DNA of 64,000 nt from J014 sp964486055 (GCA_964486055.1 CAZALE010000010.1:1-64000), one strand, 5' to 3'. Positions 51,768 to 61,761 are shown, counted from the first letter of the stretch. Numbers and translations are program-made. The notes: a model not told the origin generated them from the sequence alone.

Positions 51768-54161
51768 TTATCGCTTTTTGTTTTTCTCGATCAAGGCTTC
51801 ACGGAAAACCTGTCTTACGTTATCTACAAATACGAAATTTAAATCATTCAGAACTTCTTTGGGTATATCCTCGAGATCTTTTTTGTTTTGTTCGGGCAAT
51901 ATTACTTTTTTGATTTTTGCTCGTCTTGCTGCCAGCATTTTTTCCTTTATGCCGCCAACCGGGAGGACATTACCTCGAAGGGTTATTTCTCCGGTCATGG
52001 CGATATCTTTACGGATCGGCTGTCCTGATAAAACGGAGACTATTGCTGTGGCCAGAGTGATGCCAGCACTCGGTCCATCCTTCGGTATGGCACCTTCTGG
52101 AATATGAACGTGGATGTCGTAATTGTCAAAATCATCTTCATTTATGCCAAATTCTTTCGCTTTCGCACGCGCATAGGAATAAGCAGCGCGTGCTGATTCT
52201 TGCATTATCTCTCCTAATTGGCCAGTTAGAACCAGATTACCTTTACCTTTCATTTTAAGAGCTTCGATGAATAAAATATCGCCGCCGAATGCAGTCCAGG
52301 CAAGCCCTGTAGCAACTCCAATCTGGTTTTTTTTCAAAGCAGTCTCGATGAAAACTTTAGGAGCACCTAAAAATTCATGCAGATTTTCCTTAGATACTCT
52401 AACCGGGTTAAAATTACCTTCCATCAATGCTTTTTGTTTTGCAACTTTTCTGCATATCTTACCCAATTCTCTTTCTAATTGCCTCAAGCCAGCTTCCTCA
52501 GTGTACTGATTTATTATGGAGAGAAGAGCCTTTTTGTATATTATTAAATCCCCCTTTTCAAGGCCATTCTCTTGAATTTGTTTAGGCAGAAGATGTCGCT
52601 TGGCTATTTCCAGTTTTTCCTCCTCTGTATACCCGGCTATTGTTATGACTTCCATTCTGTCCAATAAGGCAGGTTGGATAGTATCTAAAACATTTGCAGT
52701 AGTCATGAATATGACGTTTGAGAGGTCAAATGAAACACCTAGGTAGTTATCTCTGAAAGTCGCATTTTGCTCAGGGTCTAAAACTTCCAACAAGGCAGAC
52801 GATGGGTCACCTCGAAAATCGGATCCGACCTTATCAATTTCATCTAGCATTATTAGCGGATTATTTGTACCAGCTTGTTGGATTGCTTGTATTATTCTGC
52901 CAGGCATTGCGCCAACATATGTTCGACGGTGCCCTCTTATTTCGGCTTCATCGTGCAATCCGCCCAAACTTAGTCTGACAAATTTTCGATTCAAAGCCCT
53001 AGCTATTGAGCGCCCCAATGAAGTTTTTCCGACGCCTGGAGGACCAACTAAGCAGAGAATCGAACCCTTAGGTTTTTCCTTTAGTTTCCTGACGGCCAGA
53101 TACTCGATTATCCTTTCTTTTACCTTTTCTAATCCGTAGTGATCTTCGTCGAGTATTTTCTGGGCTTTTGTGAGATTTAGGTTGTCCTTTGATGACTTTG
53201 ACCATGGTAATTCCACCATTGTATCCAGCCAGTTGCGGAGTGTGGCTGTTTCTGCAGTATCAGGATTCATTCTTTCCAGCTTTTTTAGCTGTTTTAATGC
53301 TTCCTCCTCCGCGTGAGGCGGCATTTTCGCTTTTTTGATTTTTTCCTTATATTGCTCTATCTCTTCGTATAACTCATTCCCCTCGCCTAACTCAGCCTGA
53401 ATGGCCTTTAATTGTTGGCGCAAAAAATACTCTCTCTGAGAGCGATCGATATCAGCCCTGGCTTGGATGTTTATGTCCTGCTGTACCATCAGAATCTCTA
53501 TCTCTTTGCTGAGCAATTCATTGACTTTTCTGAGGCGTTCTACCGGATCGATCGTCTCTAATATCAATTGTGCATCTTCAATCTTTAGGTCCAGGTTAGA
53601 CGCCGAAAAATCCGCTAATCTGCCTGGATCCTCTAAATTAGAGATGACTGATAGAACCTCGGGTGAAATCTCCTTACCCAATGTAACAGCCCTTTCCATG
53701 AGGCTTTTGATGTTACGCATTAGGGCTTCAATCTCGACAGATTTTTTCGATATGGAGGGTTCGGTAATCGGTTCAATTTTCGCGCAAAGATAGCTTTGTT
53801 TTGGAATTATTGACCTTATTTTGACCCTCAAAAGTCCTTGCACAAGTATTCTTATTCTTCCGTCTGGGAGATTTAGCTTGCGCATGACAACTGAAACAGT
53901 ACCAACGCCGTAGAGATCTTTCTCAGCAGGCTCCTCGATCTCTGCATCCTTTTGAGCTACTAATACTATCATTCGATTTGCTGCAAGTGCTTCATCAATT
54001 GCCTTTATGGAGCGTTCTCTAGAGACAAATAGAGGAACGATCATGAATGGATAAATCACGATATCGCGCAATGGTAGGGCAGGCAATTCTGACGGAAGAT
54101 CAGCCTGTACCTCACTTAATCCAGTAGTATCACCTGCTAAGTTTATTACTTCCTCTGGCAT
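51768..54161 (-). CDS. lon: ATP-dependent protease Lon
   Basis: 797 residues, full length. N-terminal substrate-binding domain (about 25-215), coiled coil, AAA+ module with Walker A GPPGVGKTS and Walker B NPLIMLDEIDKV, and C-terminal protease domain with the serine in KDGPSAGITLATA and lysine in VGGIKEKMLAA. Degrades misfolded and regulatory proteins in the cytoplasm. Follows nrdR by 19 bases. Confidence 0.97.
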   Translation of the reverse strand: MPEEVINLAGDTTGLSEVQADLPSELPALPLRDIVIYPFMIVPLFVSRERSIKAIDEALAANRMIVLVAQKDAEIEEPAEKDLYGVGTVSVVMRKLNLPDGRIRILVQGLLRVKIRSIIPKQSYLCAKIEPITEPSISKKSVEIEALMRNIKSLMERAVTLGKEISPEVLSVISNLEDPGRLADFSASNLDLKIEDAQLILETIDPVERLRKVNELLSKEIEILMVQQDINIQARADIDRSQREYFLRQQLKAIQAELGEGNELYEEIEQYKEKIKKAKMPPHAEEEALKQLKKLERMNPDTAETATLRNWLDTMVELPWSKSSKDNLNLTKAQKILDEDHYGLEKVKERIIEYLAVRKLKEKPKGSILCLVGPPGVGKTSLGRSIARALNRKFVRLSLGGLHDEAEIRGHRRTYVGAMPGRIIQAIQQAGTNNPLIMLDEIDKVGSDFRGDPSSALLEVLDPEQNATFRDNYLGVSFDLSNVIFMTTANVLDTIQPALLDRMEVITIAGYTEEEKLEIAKRHLLPKQIQENGLEKGDLIIYKKALLSIINQYTEEAGLRQLERELGKICRKVAKQKALMEGNFNPVRVSKENLHEFLGAPKVFIETALKKNQIGVATGLAWTAFGGDILFIEALKMKGKGNLVLTGQLGEIMQESARAAYSYARAKAKEFGINEDDFDNYDIHVHIPEGAIPKDGPSAGITLATAIVSVLSGQPIRKDIAMTGEITLRGNVLPVGGIKEKMLAARRAKIKKVILPEQNKKDLEDIPKEVLNDLNFVFVDNVRQVFREALIEKNKKR

Positions 54162-54180
54162 AAAACCTCAAACCGTGACC

Positions 54181-54630
54181 TTAATTCTCTTCAGTTTTGG
54201 TTATTTTCACAAAATCGTCTTCTGTTTGAAATTCCAGGTAAACTGATGCGAAACGCACGTATGCTACCTTATCTATCTTTTTCAAACTCTGCATGATTAT
54301 CTCCCCGATTTTAGACGTTGGAAATTCTCTCTCTGGTGCTTCTTGTACTCTGCGCTCGACCTCATCAACGATAGCCTGTAGTTGCATAGGTGAAACAGGT
54401 CTCTTCTCACAAGCTCGCATCAATCCATTCATTACCTTATCTCTATCGAATGGCTCACGGCTACCATCCTTCTTAATAACCATGTATGGAATTTCTTCTA
54501 TTTTTTCGTATGTCGTAAATCTTCTACCACAGGCAAAACATTCTCTACGCCTGCGGATTTCTCTGCCTTCCTTAAGTTCCCTGGAATCTACGACCTTGTC
54601 CTCTAAGTGGCCACAGAAAGGGCATCTCAT
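54181..54630 (-). CDS. nrdR: Ribonucleotide reductase transcriptional repressor NrdR
   Basis: 149 residues, canonical size. N-terminal zinc ribbon MRCPFCGHLEDKVVDSREL with the second pair in RRECFACGRRF, and an ATP-cone domain (about 48-138, MVIKKDGSREPFDRDKVM). It represses nrd genes when dATP is high. Between the flippase-like gene and lon; no nrd gene in the window. Confidence 0.96.
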   Translation of the reverse strand: MRCPFCGHLEDKVVDSRELKEGREIRRRRECFACGRRFTTYEKIEEIPYMVIKKDGSREPFDRDKVMNGLMRACEKRPVSPMQLQAIVDEVERRVQEAPEREFPTSKIGEIIMQSLKKIDKVAYVRFASVYLEFQTEDDFVKITKTEEN

Positions 54631-54636
54631 AAACCA

Positions 54637-55746
54637 TCACTCGACCGAGTATTGTAAAATAGTCTTCTCCTCTTGCTCCCTACTATTCGTATCATCAGAA
54701 ATTTCGCTAACGGCTTGCTCAACTGGGTGTTCTGATAAATCAAGCATATGCTTAAAGCCAGACAGGCTTAGATCACCATGCAAAAAGTAATAAAATCCAA
54801 AAATCAGGGCAGGAGCAAAATACACGAGATGCATAACGATCGCCACGGCAGCTGATTCCTCACGTCCTATGCCTAAAAAGATTAGACTTCCTGCAGTTGC
54901 AGTATGAAAGGCTCCAGCTGCGCCACCTGGAGTTGGGATCACTGAGCTAAATGCAGCAAATCCCATGATAAAGAGAGCATCGGTCAAAGTCAGAGGCAAT
55001 TGAAAAGCCATCAGTACAAGCCATGTTGGTAATGCTATCGAAAACCACAAAGCCAGCGTCCAGAAAATAGCTAGCATGCTTTGTTTTTTATCATGCAGGA
55101 TGTTCAGCGCGGAAGCTAATTGTTTCAATAAACTCATCGTAATAAGTGCCAATTTTTTTGGCACAAATCTGATCTGCAAGACTTTCTCGGCTATTCGGAT
55201 AAATTGCTTAGAAATTTTAGCGTAGATAAAAAGTAAGCCGATACTTGAAAAAATGACTGCGAAAATTATCCAACCTGTAGTTTTAACAAATGCGAAATCT
55301 TGCTCTCGCCCTGGCGGAGGTGTGAACCATATTAAATTGAATGCAAAAAAACTGATGAGAGATGCGAAATCCAAAATTCTTTCCACCATCAATGTCACCA
55401 ATGCAGCAGAGGGTCGCACTCTTTTATCGCGCATCGGCAACCACATAGGGCGTACGATTTCCCCCATTCTTCCAACTAAGAATACAGCTGCGAATCCTAC
55501 AGTTGTAGTGGCGAAAAGTTCCTTCATGGAAGATTCTGTTATGGGTGAAAGTAAAACTTGCCATCTTTTTGCCCTCAACCAGTAACCGAAGGAAATGATA
55601 GCTACTGCTAACGCTAGGTAATAGACATTTGCCTTTCTAAGGCTACGATTCACTTCAGCCCAATCAAGATTTCTTCCGAAAAACCAAATGATCAATATTG
55701 CCAGTAAAAAAAGAAGTGAAAATTTTACGTACTTACGCAAGGTCAC
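54637..55746 (-). CDS. Lysylphosphatidylglycerol synthase TM-like (UPF0104) flippase-type membrane protein
   Basis: About 369 residues from GTG 55746, preferred because GAGAGG precedes it and the family starts near LRKYVKFSLLFLL; GTG 55791 is the alternative. Seven to nine transmembrane helices with conserved YWLRAKRWQVLL, GRMGEIVRP and the glycine/proline-rich VIPTPGGAAGAFH. Same superfamily as the MprF transmembrane part and AglD. A lipid flippase or glycolipid-related role is likely but unspecific. Heads the operon with nrdR and lon. Confidence 0.85.
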   Translation of the reverse strand: MTLRKYVKFSLLFLLAILIIWFFGRNLDWAEVNRSLRKANVYYLALAVAIISFGYWLRAKRWQVLLSPITESSMKELFATTTVGFAAVFLVGRMGEIVRPMWLPMRDKRVRPSAALVTLMVERILDFASLISFFAFNLIWFTPPPGREQDFAFVKTTGWIIFAVIFSSIGLLFIYAKISKQFIRIAEKVLQIRFVPKKLALITMSLLKQLASALNILHDKKQSMLAIFWTLALWFSIALPTWLVLMAFQLPLTLTDALFIMGFAAFSSVIPTPGGAAGAFHTATAGSLIFLGIGREESAAVAIVMHLVYFAPALIFGFYYFLHGDLSLSGFKHMLDLSEHPVEQAVSEISDDTNSREQEEKTILQYSVE

Positions 55747-55915
55747 TTCCTCGCCTCTCAGATTTTCTATATAGAATAACTTATTTTTCACTAAAATGTA
55801 AGTTAGGCAAATTTTCCTTGAAGAACAGGATGAAAATTCTTAAACTTGTATCATCTACATAGCTTCTAAGTTTGTATGTGAGAAGTGATCCAAATTTTAG
55901 ATAAGGAGACAAAGG

Positions 55916-57349
55916 ATGCACATTATAACTATAATTAAGACAATTGCCCTATTAACTGTAGCTTTAATCGCAGTGATTGGGTTTTCCGGAGCTCTACAAA
56001 AGCAAATATCTGCATCATCGTCAGGCCCAGCACCTGCTTTTACCGGAGCTCCAGGAGAATCTGACTGCACTGCTTGTCATGAAGGCACGCCTAATACAGG
56101 ACAAGGTAATTTGATTATCGCCAATGTGCCGCTAAATTACGTGCCCAATAAAAACTACCAGATCACTGTCACGGTAACACAACCGCAAGCTGTGCTTTTT
56201 GGCTTTGAGCTCACTGCAATAGATGATCAAGGGCGGAAGGCTGGTGATTTTTCATTAATACCTCAGAGCCCACCTCAAACTCAGATAGTTCAGGGAGTTG
56301 TTAACGGAAATCAAAGACGCTATGTAGAACAAACATTAGACGGGACGATTCCTTCGACCTTCGATACGAAATCTTGGAGTTTTATCTGGACTGCACCATC
56401 ATCGAAAGTAGGTAAAGTAACTTTTTATGCTGCTGGTAATGCTGCAAATGGTGATGGAACACCAATCGGAGATTCTATTTACACAAGAAATCGTCCTTCG
56501 TTCTCTGGAACACTCACAGTCAATTTTGATGGAGATATTAAATCAGACATAGCAGTATTTCGCCCCTCTAATGGAACATGGTACATCTTAAGAAGCTCAA
56601 ATAATGGTTTTAGTGCAACTCAGTTCGGAACTAGTGGAGATAAACCTGTAGCGACTGATTTTGACGGTGATGGTGTATCCGACTTAGCTGTTTTTCGTGA
56701 GTCGACCGGGACTTGGTATATCTTGCGCAGCTCAGACGGACAGTTTACTGGGATTCAGTTCGGAACCAATGGTGACAAACCAGTCATTGGAGATTTTGAT
56801 GCAGATGGTAAGTCAGACATAGCTGTTTTTCGTCCATCGAATGGAACGTGGTACATACTGCGCAGCTCAGACTCGCAAATCATAGCGGTGCAATTTGGAA
56901 GCAACGGGGACAAGGCCGTGCCAGCCGACTTCGATGGCGATGGTAAAACCGATATTGCTGTCTTCCGACCGTCAAATGGCGTCTGGTATATATTGCGGAG
57001 CACGAATAATCAGCTAATAGCTCAGCAATTCGGTGTTAGCAGCGATATCCCGGTTCCTGCTGATTATGATGGGGATGGGCGATCTGATTTAGCCGTTTTT
57101 CGCCCATCGATTGGCACCTGGTTTCTTCTGCGCTCAAGTAGTGGCTTTACAGGAATCCAATTCGGCAGCTCTAGTGATAAACCTGCGCCAGCTGACTTCG
57201 ATGGTGACGGTAAGACAGACCTAGCCGTGTATCGTAATGGGGCATGGTATATTCTAACAAGTCAGGGAAGTTTTTCTGCCACTATATTTGGTTTAGCAGG
57301 CGATATTCCTGCATCGGCAACTTATCTTTTGAATGAGAATTCATTATGA
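55916..57349 (+). CDS. Secreted CxxCH-containing protein with six VCBS/FG-GAP-like repeats
   Basis: 477 residues: signal sequence (about 1-33), an N-terminal beta domain of the Reeler/choice-of-anchor type (about 40-195) with GAPGESDCTACHEG, a single CxxCH that could bind haem c or simply be a conserved family motif, then six repeats of about 44 residues (about 200-470) with D(F/Y)DGDGKSDIAVFRPSNGTW-type sequence. The D-x-D-x-D-G segments are calcium-binding and the repeats likely form a beta-propeller. Surface or outer-membrane location is inferred. The stop codon lies inside the terminator palindrome. Confidence 0.85.
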   Translation: MHIITIIKTIALLTVALIAVIGFSGALQKQISASSSGPAPAFTGAPGESDCTACHEGTPNTGQGNLIIANVPLNYVPNKNYQITVTVTQPQAVLFGFELTAIDDQGRKAGDFSLIPQSPPQTQIVQGVVNGNQRRYVEQTLDGTIPSTFDTKSWSFIWTAPSSKVGKVTFYAAGNAANGDGTPIGDSIYTRNRPSFSGTLTVNFDGDIKSDIAVFRPSNGTWYILRSSNNGFSATQFGTSGDKPVATDFDGDGVSDLAVFRESTGTWYILRSSDGQFTGIQFGTNGDKPVIGDFDADGKSDIAVFRPSNGTWYILRSSDSQIIAVQFGSNGDKAVPADFDGDGKTDIAVFRPSNGVWYILRSTNNQLIAQQFGVSSDIPVPADYDGDGRSDLAVFRPSIGTWFLLRSSSGFTGIQFGSSSDKPAPADFDGDGKTDLAVYRNGAWYILTSQGSFSATIFGLAGDIPASATYLLNENSL

Positions 57350-57377
57350 GGTGGAGCTCCACCTCATAATGAATTCT
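57336..57377. terminator. 42-bp perfect palindrome, bidirectional terminator
   Basis: Arms of 21 bp meet at the centre GAG|CTC (57356/57357). The left half includes the last codons and stop of the VCBS gene; the right end abuts the stop of the S46 peptidase gene at 57379. No T-run follows on either side beyond TCTGTT. Confidence 0.8.
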
Positions 57378-57378
57378 G

Positions 57379-59559
57379 TTATTTTGCGGAGGATGCGACA
57401 CGACGCTGCTTGGTCGTTAGTTCATTGACTATCCAACCAGCGTTTGCAAATTTTTCTGTAACAAACAACACAAATCTTATATCCACAGCGATCGCCCGAT
57501 TATACATCGGATCGTAATAGAAGTCATTACCTAAACCTTCATAATTTCCGTCAAATATTATTCCAACTTGCTCGCCCTGAGCATTCAGAATAGGGCTACC
57601 AGAATTACCACCGATGATATCAACTGTTGAGAGAAAGTTCAGTGGAACGCTATCACCAGCACCATAACGTCCGAAGTCTCGTTTTTGCTGCAATTGCTTC
57701 AAACCAGTAGGCATGTTGAACGGCTCAACACCCGTGTCTTTTTCAACCATTCCCTTTAAAGTAGTAAATGGAGTGTAGATGACAGCCTCGCGGGGTTGAT
57801 AGCCCTTTACGTATCCATAGGTGAACCTCAGGGTTGAGTTAGCGTCGGGATATGGTACGATGTTTTTCATTTCAGCCATCGCCTTCTGGTAAGCGTACCG
57901 TAGATCATTTATAGCACTAGAAAAACTTTCGGTTTTTTGTGCTATCGCTTTTCGCTCTTTTAAAAGCCCTAAGCAAAACTCAATCAGTTTAGGATATTTT
58001 GAGCTTAGGCCACTCAAGGACATCTCGTAAAGATTCATGATTTTCTCTGCCGAATCAAAATCGTTTCCGCGGAGGATTGAATTTATGAATGAAGCCTCTT
58101 CTGCACGGCGATCCCTTCCCGTTTTTCCAGCAAAAATCTTTTCAGCTACCTCGAACTTTTGATCATTGGGAAGCTCATCGAGTGCTTTGAAATAAAATTT
58201 CATTATCTCCTCTTCTGCTACCGGTTCACGAGATGAAAATACTGCCATGATCTCATTTCTTTTTCTATTGTCCAGTTTTTTCCCATCAGAGACGGAAGAT
58301 ACTGCGTCTAAGATCAGCCAAAATGTCGGTGTTGAGGCCGGATTCGGAATGGTCCTCAAAATCCTATCTCGCATCCCGGTTTTGTAAAAATCTTCAGAAA
58401 GCCTCTGAAGTTCTGATAAGACATTGCCATATTTAGCCTTTCTGTCCTGGCTAGAATTTATCCATTCGGAGAGCCTTTCTTCTTCAGCTTTTCTTTTGGC
58501 AACAACTTCGCCCCTACGCAGTGCGATTATTCCACCTTCGAAAGCTTTCAGTGAATTATTAAGACTGAATATCTCACTCTGCAACCTTACTCTTTTCTCC
58601 TCAGATTCCTCACCAGCTTTTACCAGACCATCGGACCATGCTCTTAGATATTTAACCAAAAATGGCAGATTTACTTCCTGCGCATACTTTATAGCCCAAC
58701 TTTCCCTGTACCTAGTTGTGCTACCTGGATAACCCAAAACAAAAACGAAATCGTTTTCTTTAACTCCATCCAGTGAAATCGTTAAATAACGTTTGGGTTT
58801 ATATGGTACATTGTTTGGTGAGTATTCTGCAGGCTTACCATCTGGAGCAACATAGGCGCGCAAGAAAGCAAAATCACCTGCATGGCGAGTCCATTCGAAA
58901 TTGTCAGGATCACCTCCAAAGAAACCTATGTTCTTCGGTGGGGCGTACACTAATCGCACATCCTTTATCTGGTAAGTTTCATAGAGATAGTAAAAAAGTC
59001 CGTTGTTTGTGGATTGAATGCGTATGCTTATCCCATCATTGTTAGCTAGCTTCTGCTTCTCTAGGTCACTTATCTTTTTTATGTTATTTTCTATGGCCTT
59101 TTCTCTTTCAGCTCCTGTAAGATTTTCAGTTCCTTCCAGAACTTTATTGGTGACATCCTCAACTCGATTTGTTATGAATACGCTATAGTTCTTTGCGGGA
59201 ATTTCTTCAGCCATTGAGCCTGCACGGAAACCATCACGTCCATAGTCTTTATCAGCGGATGATGCCGAGACTAAAGCATCAAAAGCACAGTGATGATTCG
59301 TAAGTATTAATCCATTTGGAGAGACAAATTCTCCACTGCAACCAATGCTCAATCTCACGACTGCAGTTGCTAATCCTCCATTGGGTCCATATATCTCAGA
59401 TGGGTTTATTTTCAAACCTTTCTTTTTTAAATCTAAACTTCCGATTCGATCGGGCGGAAACATGCCCTCATCTCGAATTGCAAACACAAATGGTAAGTTA
59501 GTAAGCAAAAATGCTGTAATTACCAAAAAGCTTAGTAGATTTCGTGTTATTTTTCTCAT
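57379..59559 (-). CDS. S46-family dipeptidyl-peptidase, DPP7-like
   Basis: 726 residues from ATG 59559 (GGGGGAG upstream); ATG 59571 is also possible. Signal peptide (about 1-27), chymotrypsin-like double barrel with helical insert. Catalytic His in LTNHHCAFDAL, Asp in ARHAGDF-like WTRHAGDFAF, Ser in IGGNSGSPIL. The S1-pocket residue 18 positions after the serine is glycine (FDGN), as in DPP7 (hydrophobic P1), not arginine as in DPP11. Releases dipeptides from oligopeptides in the periplasm or at the surface; suits a proteolytic lifestyle alongside the M4 protease. Confidence 0.93.
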   Translation of the reverse strand: MRKITRNLLSFLVITAFLLTNLPFVFAIRDEGMFPPDRIGSLDLKKKGLKINPSEIYGPNGGLATAVVRLSIGCSGEFVSPNGLILTNHHCAFDALVSASSADKDYGRDGFRAGSMAEEIPAKNYSVFITNRVEDVTNKVLEGTENLTGAEREKAIENNIKKISDLEKQKLANNDGISIRIQSTNNGLFYYLYETYQIKDVRLVYAPPKNIGFFGGDPDNFEWTRHAGDFAFLRAYVAPDGKPAEYSPNNVPYKPKRYLTISLDGVKENDFVFVLGYPGSTTRYRESWAIKYAQEVNLPFLVKYLRAWSDGLVKAGEESEEKRVRLQSEIFSLNNSLKAFEGGIIALRRGEVVAKRKAEEERLSEWINSSQDRKAKYGNVLSELQRLSEDFYKTGMRDRILRTIPNPASTPTFWLILDAVSSVSDGKKLDNRKRNEIMAVFSSREPVAEEEIMKFYFKALDELPNDQKFEVAEKIFAGKTGRDRRAEEASFINSILRGNDFDSAEKIMNLYEMSLSGLSSKYPKLIEFCLGLLKERKAIAQKTESFSSAINDLRYAYQKAMAEMKNIVPYPDANSTLRFTYGYVKGYQPREAVIYTPFTTLKGMVEKDTGVEPFNMPTGLKQLQQKRDFGRYGAGDSVPLNFLSTVDIIGGNSGSPILNAQGEQVGIIFDGNYEGLGNDFYYDPMYNRAIAVDIRFVLFVTEKFANAGWIVNELTTKQRRVASSAK

Positions 59560-59603
59560 AAACTCCCCCATTATTTAAAAAATATCGGCGAACTCAAAAG
59601 CGA

Positions 59604-59630
59604 AAAAGCAAGCCTTCTAGGCTTGCTTTT
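59604..59630. terminator. Terminator after the M23 peptidase gene
   Basis: AAAAGCAAGCC, loop TTCTA, GGCTTGCTTTT: 11-bp stem with A and T ends, 22 bp beyond the minus-strand stop. Confidence 0.85.
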
Positions 59631-59651
59631 GATACTGACGGTAAAAGATTG

Positions 59652-60473
59652 CTAGAACTCCACCTTTTCAGGTGGTAGTAATTTTCTAGGATCAATTGTT
59701 TTGTCATTTATTCTTAACTCGTAGTGTAAGTGTGCTCCGGTGGAACGTCCTGTAGAGCCCACCAAACCTATTTGTTGGCCTTTAGAAACGATATCTCCAA
59801 TTTGAACCTCAACCTTCGAGAGATGTCCATAGCGAGTCGTTACACCGAACCCATGATCTATTTCTATCATGTTTCCATATCCACCCTGCCATCCCGCTTT
59901 TGTGACAACTCCTCCACCAGCTGCAAAAACTGGATCTCCCCTATCGCCACCTATATCTAGACCGGCGTGAAACTCATATGTTCTGCCTCCAAATGGGTTG
60001 CGTCTAAACCCGAATTCGCTATTTATTTTGTCCTCTCTGGGCCAGAGATTGGGAAGGTTTTCTAGTGGAATGGCTGAAACAAGCTCTACGAATTTTGATT
60101 CTTCAATGGGACCCGTTTCTCTCTCTACCTCGATGATTCCATTTTCTTGTGCGAATCTTAAATCTTGAGGTGCAGGTCCTCCAGAATCCTGGGTCATTCC
60201 TTCGGTCTCACTGTCGGTTGATTCGATATTTTGGGATTTCAAGTCAATATTGATGAAGTTTTGGGCCTCCAATCCTTTTATTTTGGTTAGCCGATAACTT
60301 AATGAATAAACTTTAGTAATAGCAAAACCTATAAGAAGAAAGAGCGATGCAACCACCACACTGGCGAAGCTTCTATCAACAAGTTTCTTAGAGATTCTGA
60401 AATTACGAACATGTAAGCCTGAGCTGGAAGAATAAGCAATAGAGATATTGTACAACTCCTCATTTTGATTCAT
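59652..60473 (-). CDS. M23-family (LytM) peptidoglycan endopeptidase, membrane anchored
   Basis: 273 residues: cytoplasmic N-terminus, a transmembrane helix near 36-56 (FASVVVASLFLLIGFAITKV), a Q/E-rich linker, and a LytM domain (about 150-265). Zinc ligands in FHAGLDIG and HLHYEL, with catalytic His in TRYGHLS. All ligands are intact, so it should cleave peptide cross-links; otherwise it could be an amidase activator. Single gene. Confidence 0.92.
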   Translation of the reverse strand: MNQNEELYNISIAYSSSSGLHVRNFRISKKLVDRSFASVVVASLFLLIGFAITKVYSLSYRLTKIKGLEAQNFINIDLKSQNIESTDSETEGMTQDSGGPAPQDLRFAQENGIIEVERETGPIEESKFVELVSAIPLENLPNLWPREDKINSEFGFRRNPFGGRTYEFHAGLDIGGDRGDPVFAAGGGVVTKAGWQGGYGNMIEIDHGFGVTTRYGHLSKVEVQIGDIVSKGQQIGLVGSTGRSTGAHLHYELRINDKTIDPRKLLPPEKVEF

Positions 60474-60700
60474 CAGTATCTCCCTCGCTGATTTTGGCTT
60501 TTCTTCATCAGAGCATTAAAAACCATCAGAAACATTTGTATACTATAAGATTTAGCACTAGGAGCCTAAATTATCTTAGGAATTTTCCCTGAACTAGGAC
60601 TCTTGTAAACTTATCACGATTTCAGCCACAAAGGCAAATCAAGAAATCAACTTTCTTGAGCTTGGCAGAGAAAATCCCGGCATGTTATTTTTATCAAGAT

Positions 60701-61723
60701 ATGAGAATTATCTTCGTTACAGGCGGTGCAGGCTTCATAGGTTCTGCCTTTGTTCGTCTTGTACTAAACGAGACTCAAGACGTGAAAATCGTAAATTTTG
60801 ATGCGTTGACGTATGCAGGTAACTTGGAGAATCTAGAGGGTATCGATTCATCTCGACATGAATTCATTCATGCAGATATAACTGATCGCAAAGCAGTGTT
60901 TGAGGCTTTACCAGAAGGCACGGATGCCATTTTCAACTTTGCTGCTGAATCACATGTGGATAGAAGTATCTTATCTGCAGATGCTTTCCTAAAAACAAAT
61001 ATTGTAGGAACACAAGTATTACTAGATGCAGCTCGCCATAAAAAAGTGAGACGGTTTGTCCAGATAAGCACAGACGAGGTAATGGGCTCACTTCCAGAAG
61101 ATGAAAACTGTTTTTTTACGGAAGAGTCGCCTTTAAAACCGAACTCGCCTTATGCGGCGTCAAAAGCCGCTGCTGAGCTGATAGTAAGAGCGGCTAATAA
61201 AACGTTTGGTGTTGATACCGTTATCACACGCTGTGGCAATAATTATGGCCCTCGACAATTTCCGGAAAAACTGATTCCATTGATGATAATAAATGCTATT
61301 AATGATGAACCTTTGCCGGTATATGGGGATGGTAGGAACGTCCGCGATTGGATTTATGTAGAGGATCATTGCCGAGCTATCTGGGAAATCTATCTGAAGG
61401 GAAAAAGCGGCGAGGTTTATAACATAGGCGCTAGAGGTGAGAAGCAAAACATAGAAGTGGTCAAATCGATTCTGGACATTCTAGGTAAGCCACATTCATT
61501 GATAAAGTTTGTAGAAGATAGGCCTGGACATGATAGACGCTATGCTATAGACCCAACAAAGGTCGAAACTGAAATTGGATGGAAACCAAGAATAAGCTGG
61601 GAACAGGGATTAAAGGAAACCATAAAATGGTATGTCGATAATCCAGGCTGGATCGAGAGGGTTCGTGATGGCAGTTACAGAGATTATTACTTGCAAAACT
61701 ATGGAGCTCGTTTAGGAATTTAG
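60701..61723 (+). CDS. rfbB: dTDP-glucose 4,6-dehydratase
   Basis: 340 residues from ATG 60701; an upstream in-frame start (60656) would add an unrelated stretch. SDR fold: VTGGAGFIGSAFV binds NAD, ISTDEVMG holds catalytic Thr, Asp and Glu, and SPYAASKAA is YxxxK. Makes dTDP-4-keto-6-deoxyglucose for rhamnose and other deoxysugars of LPS. The usual rfbA, C and D genes are not beside it. The STDEVMG motif replaces the common STDEVYG. Confidence 0.9.
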   Translation: MRIIFVTGGAGFIGSAFVRLVLNETQDVKIVNFDALTYAGNLENLEGIDSSRHEFIHADITDRKAVFEALPEGTDAIFNFAAESHVDRSILSADAFLKTNIVGTQVLLDAARHKKVRRFVQISTDEVMGSLPEDENCFFTEESPLKPNSPYAASKAAAELIVRAANKTFGVDTVITRCGNNYGPRQFPEKLIPLMIINAINDEPLPVYGDGRNVRDWIYVEDHCRAIWEIYLKGKSGEVYNIGARGEKQNIEVVKSILDILGKPHSLIKFVEDRPGHDRRYAIDPTKVETEIGWKPRISWEQGLKETIKWYVDNPGWIERVRDGSYRDYYLQNYGARLGI

Positions 61724-61746
61724 ATTTCATCACAAATGGCTCGAAC

Positions 61747-61755
61747 TGATAAAAT
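61747..61755 (+). promoter_or_regulatory. Extended -10 promoter, probably leaderless
   Basis: TGATAAAAT, six bases before ATG 61762, with no Shine-Dalgarno. Same geometry as at 42244-42252. Confidence 0.45.
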
Positions 61756-61761
61756 CTTTGT

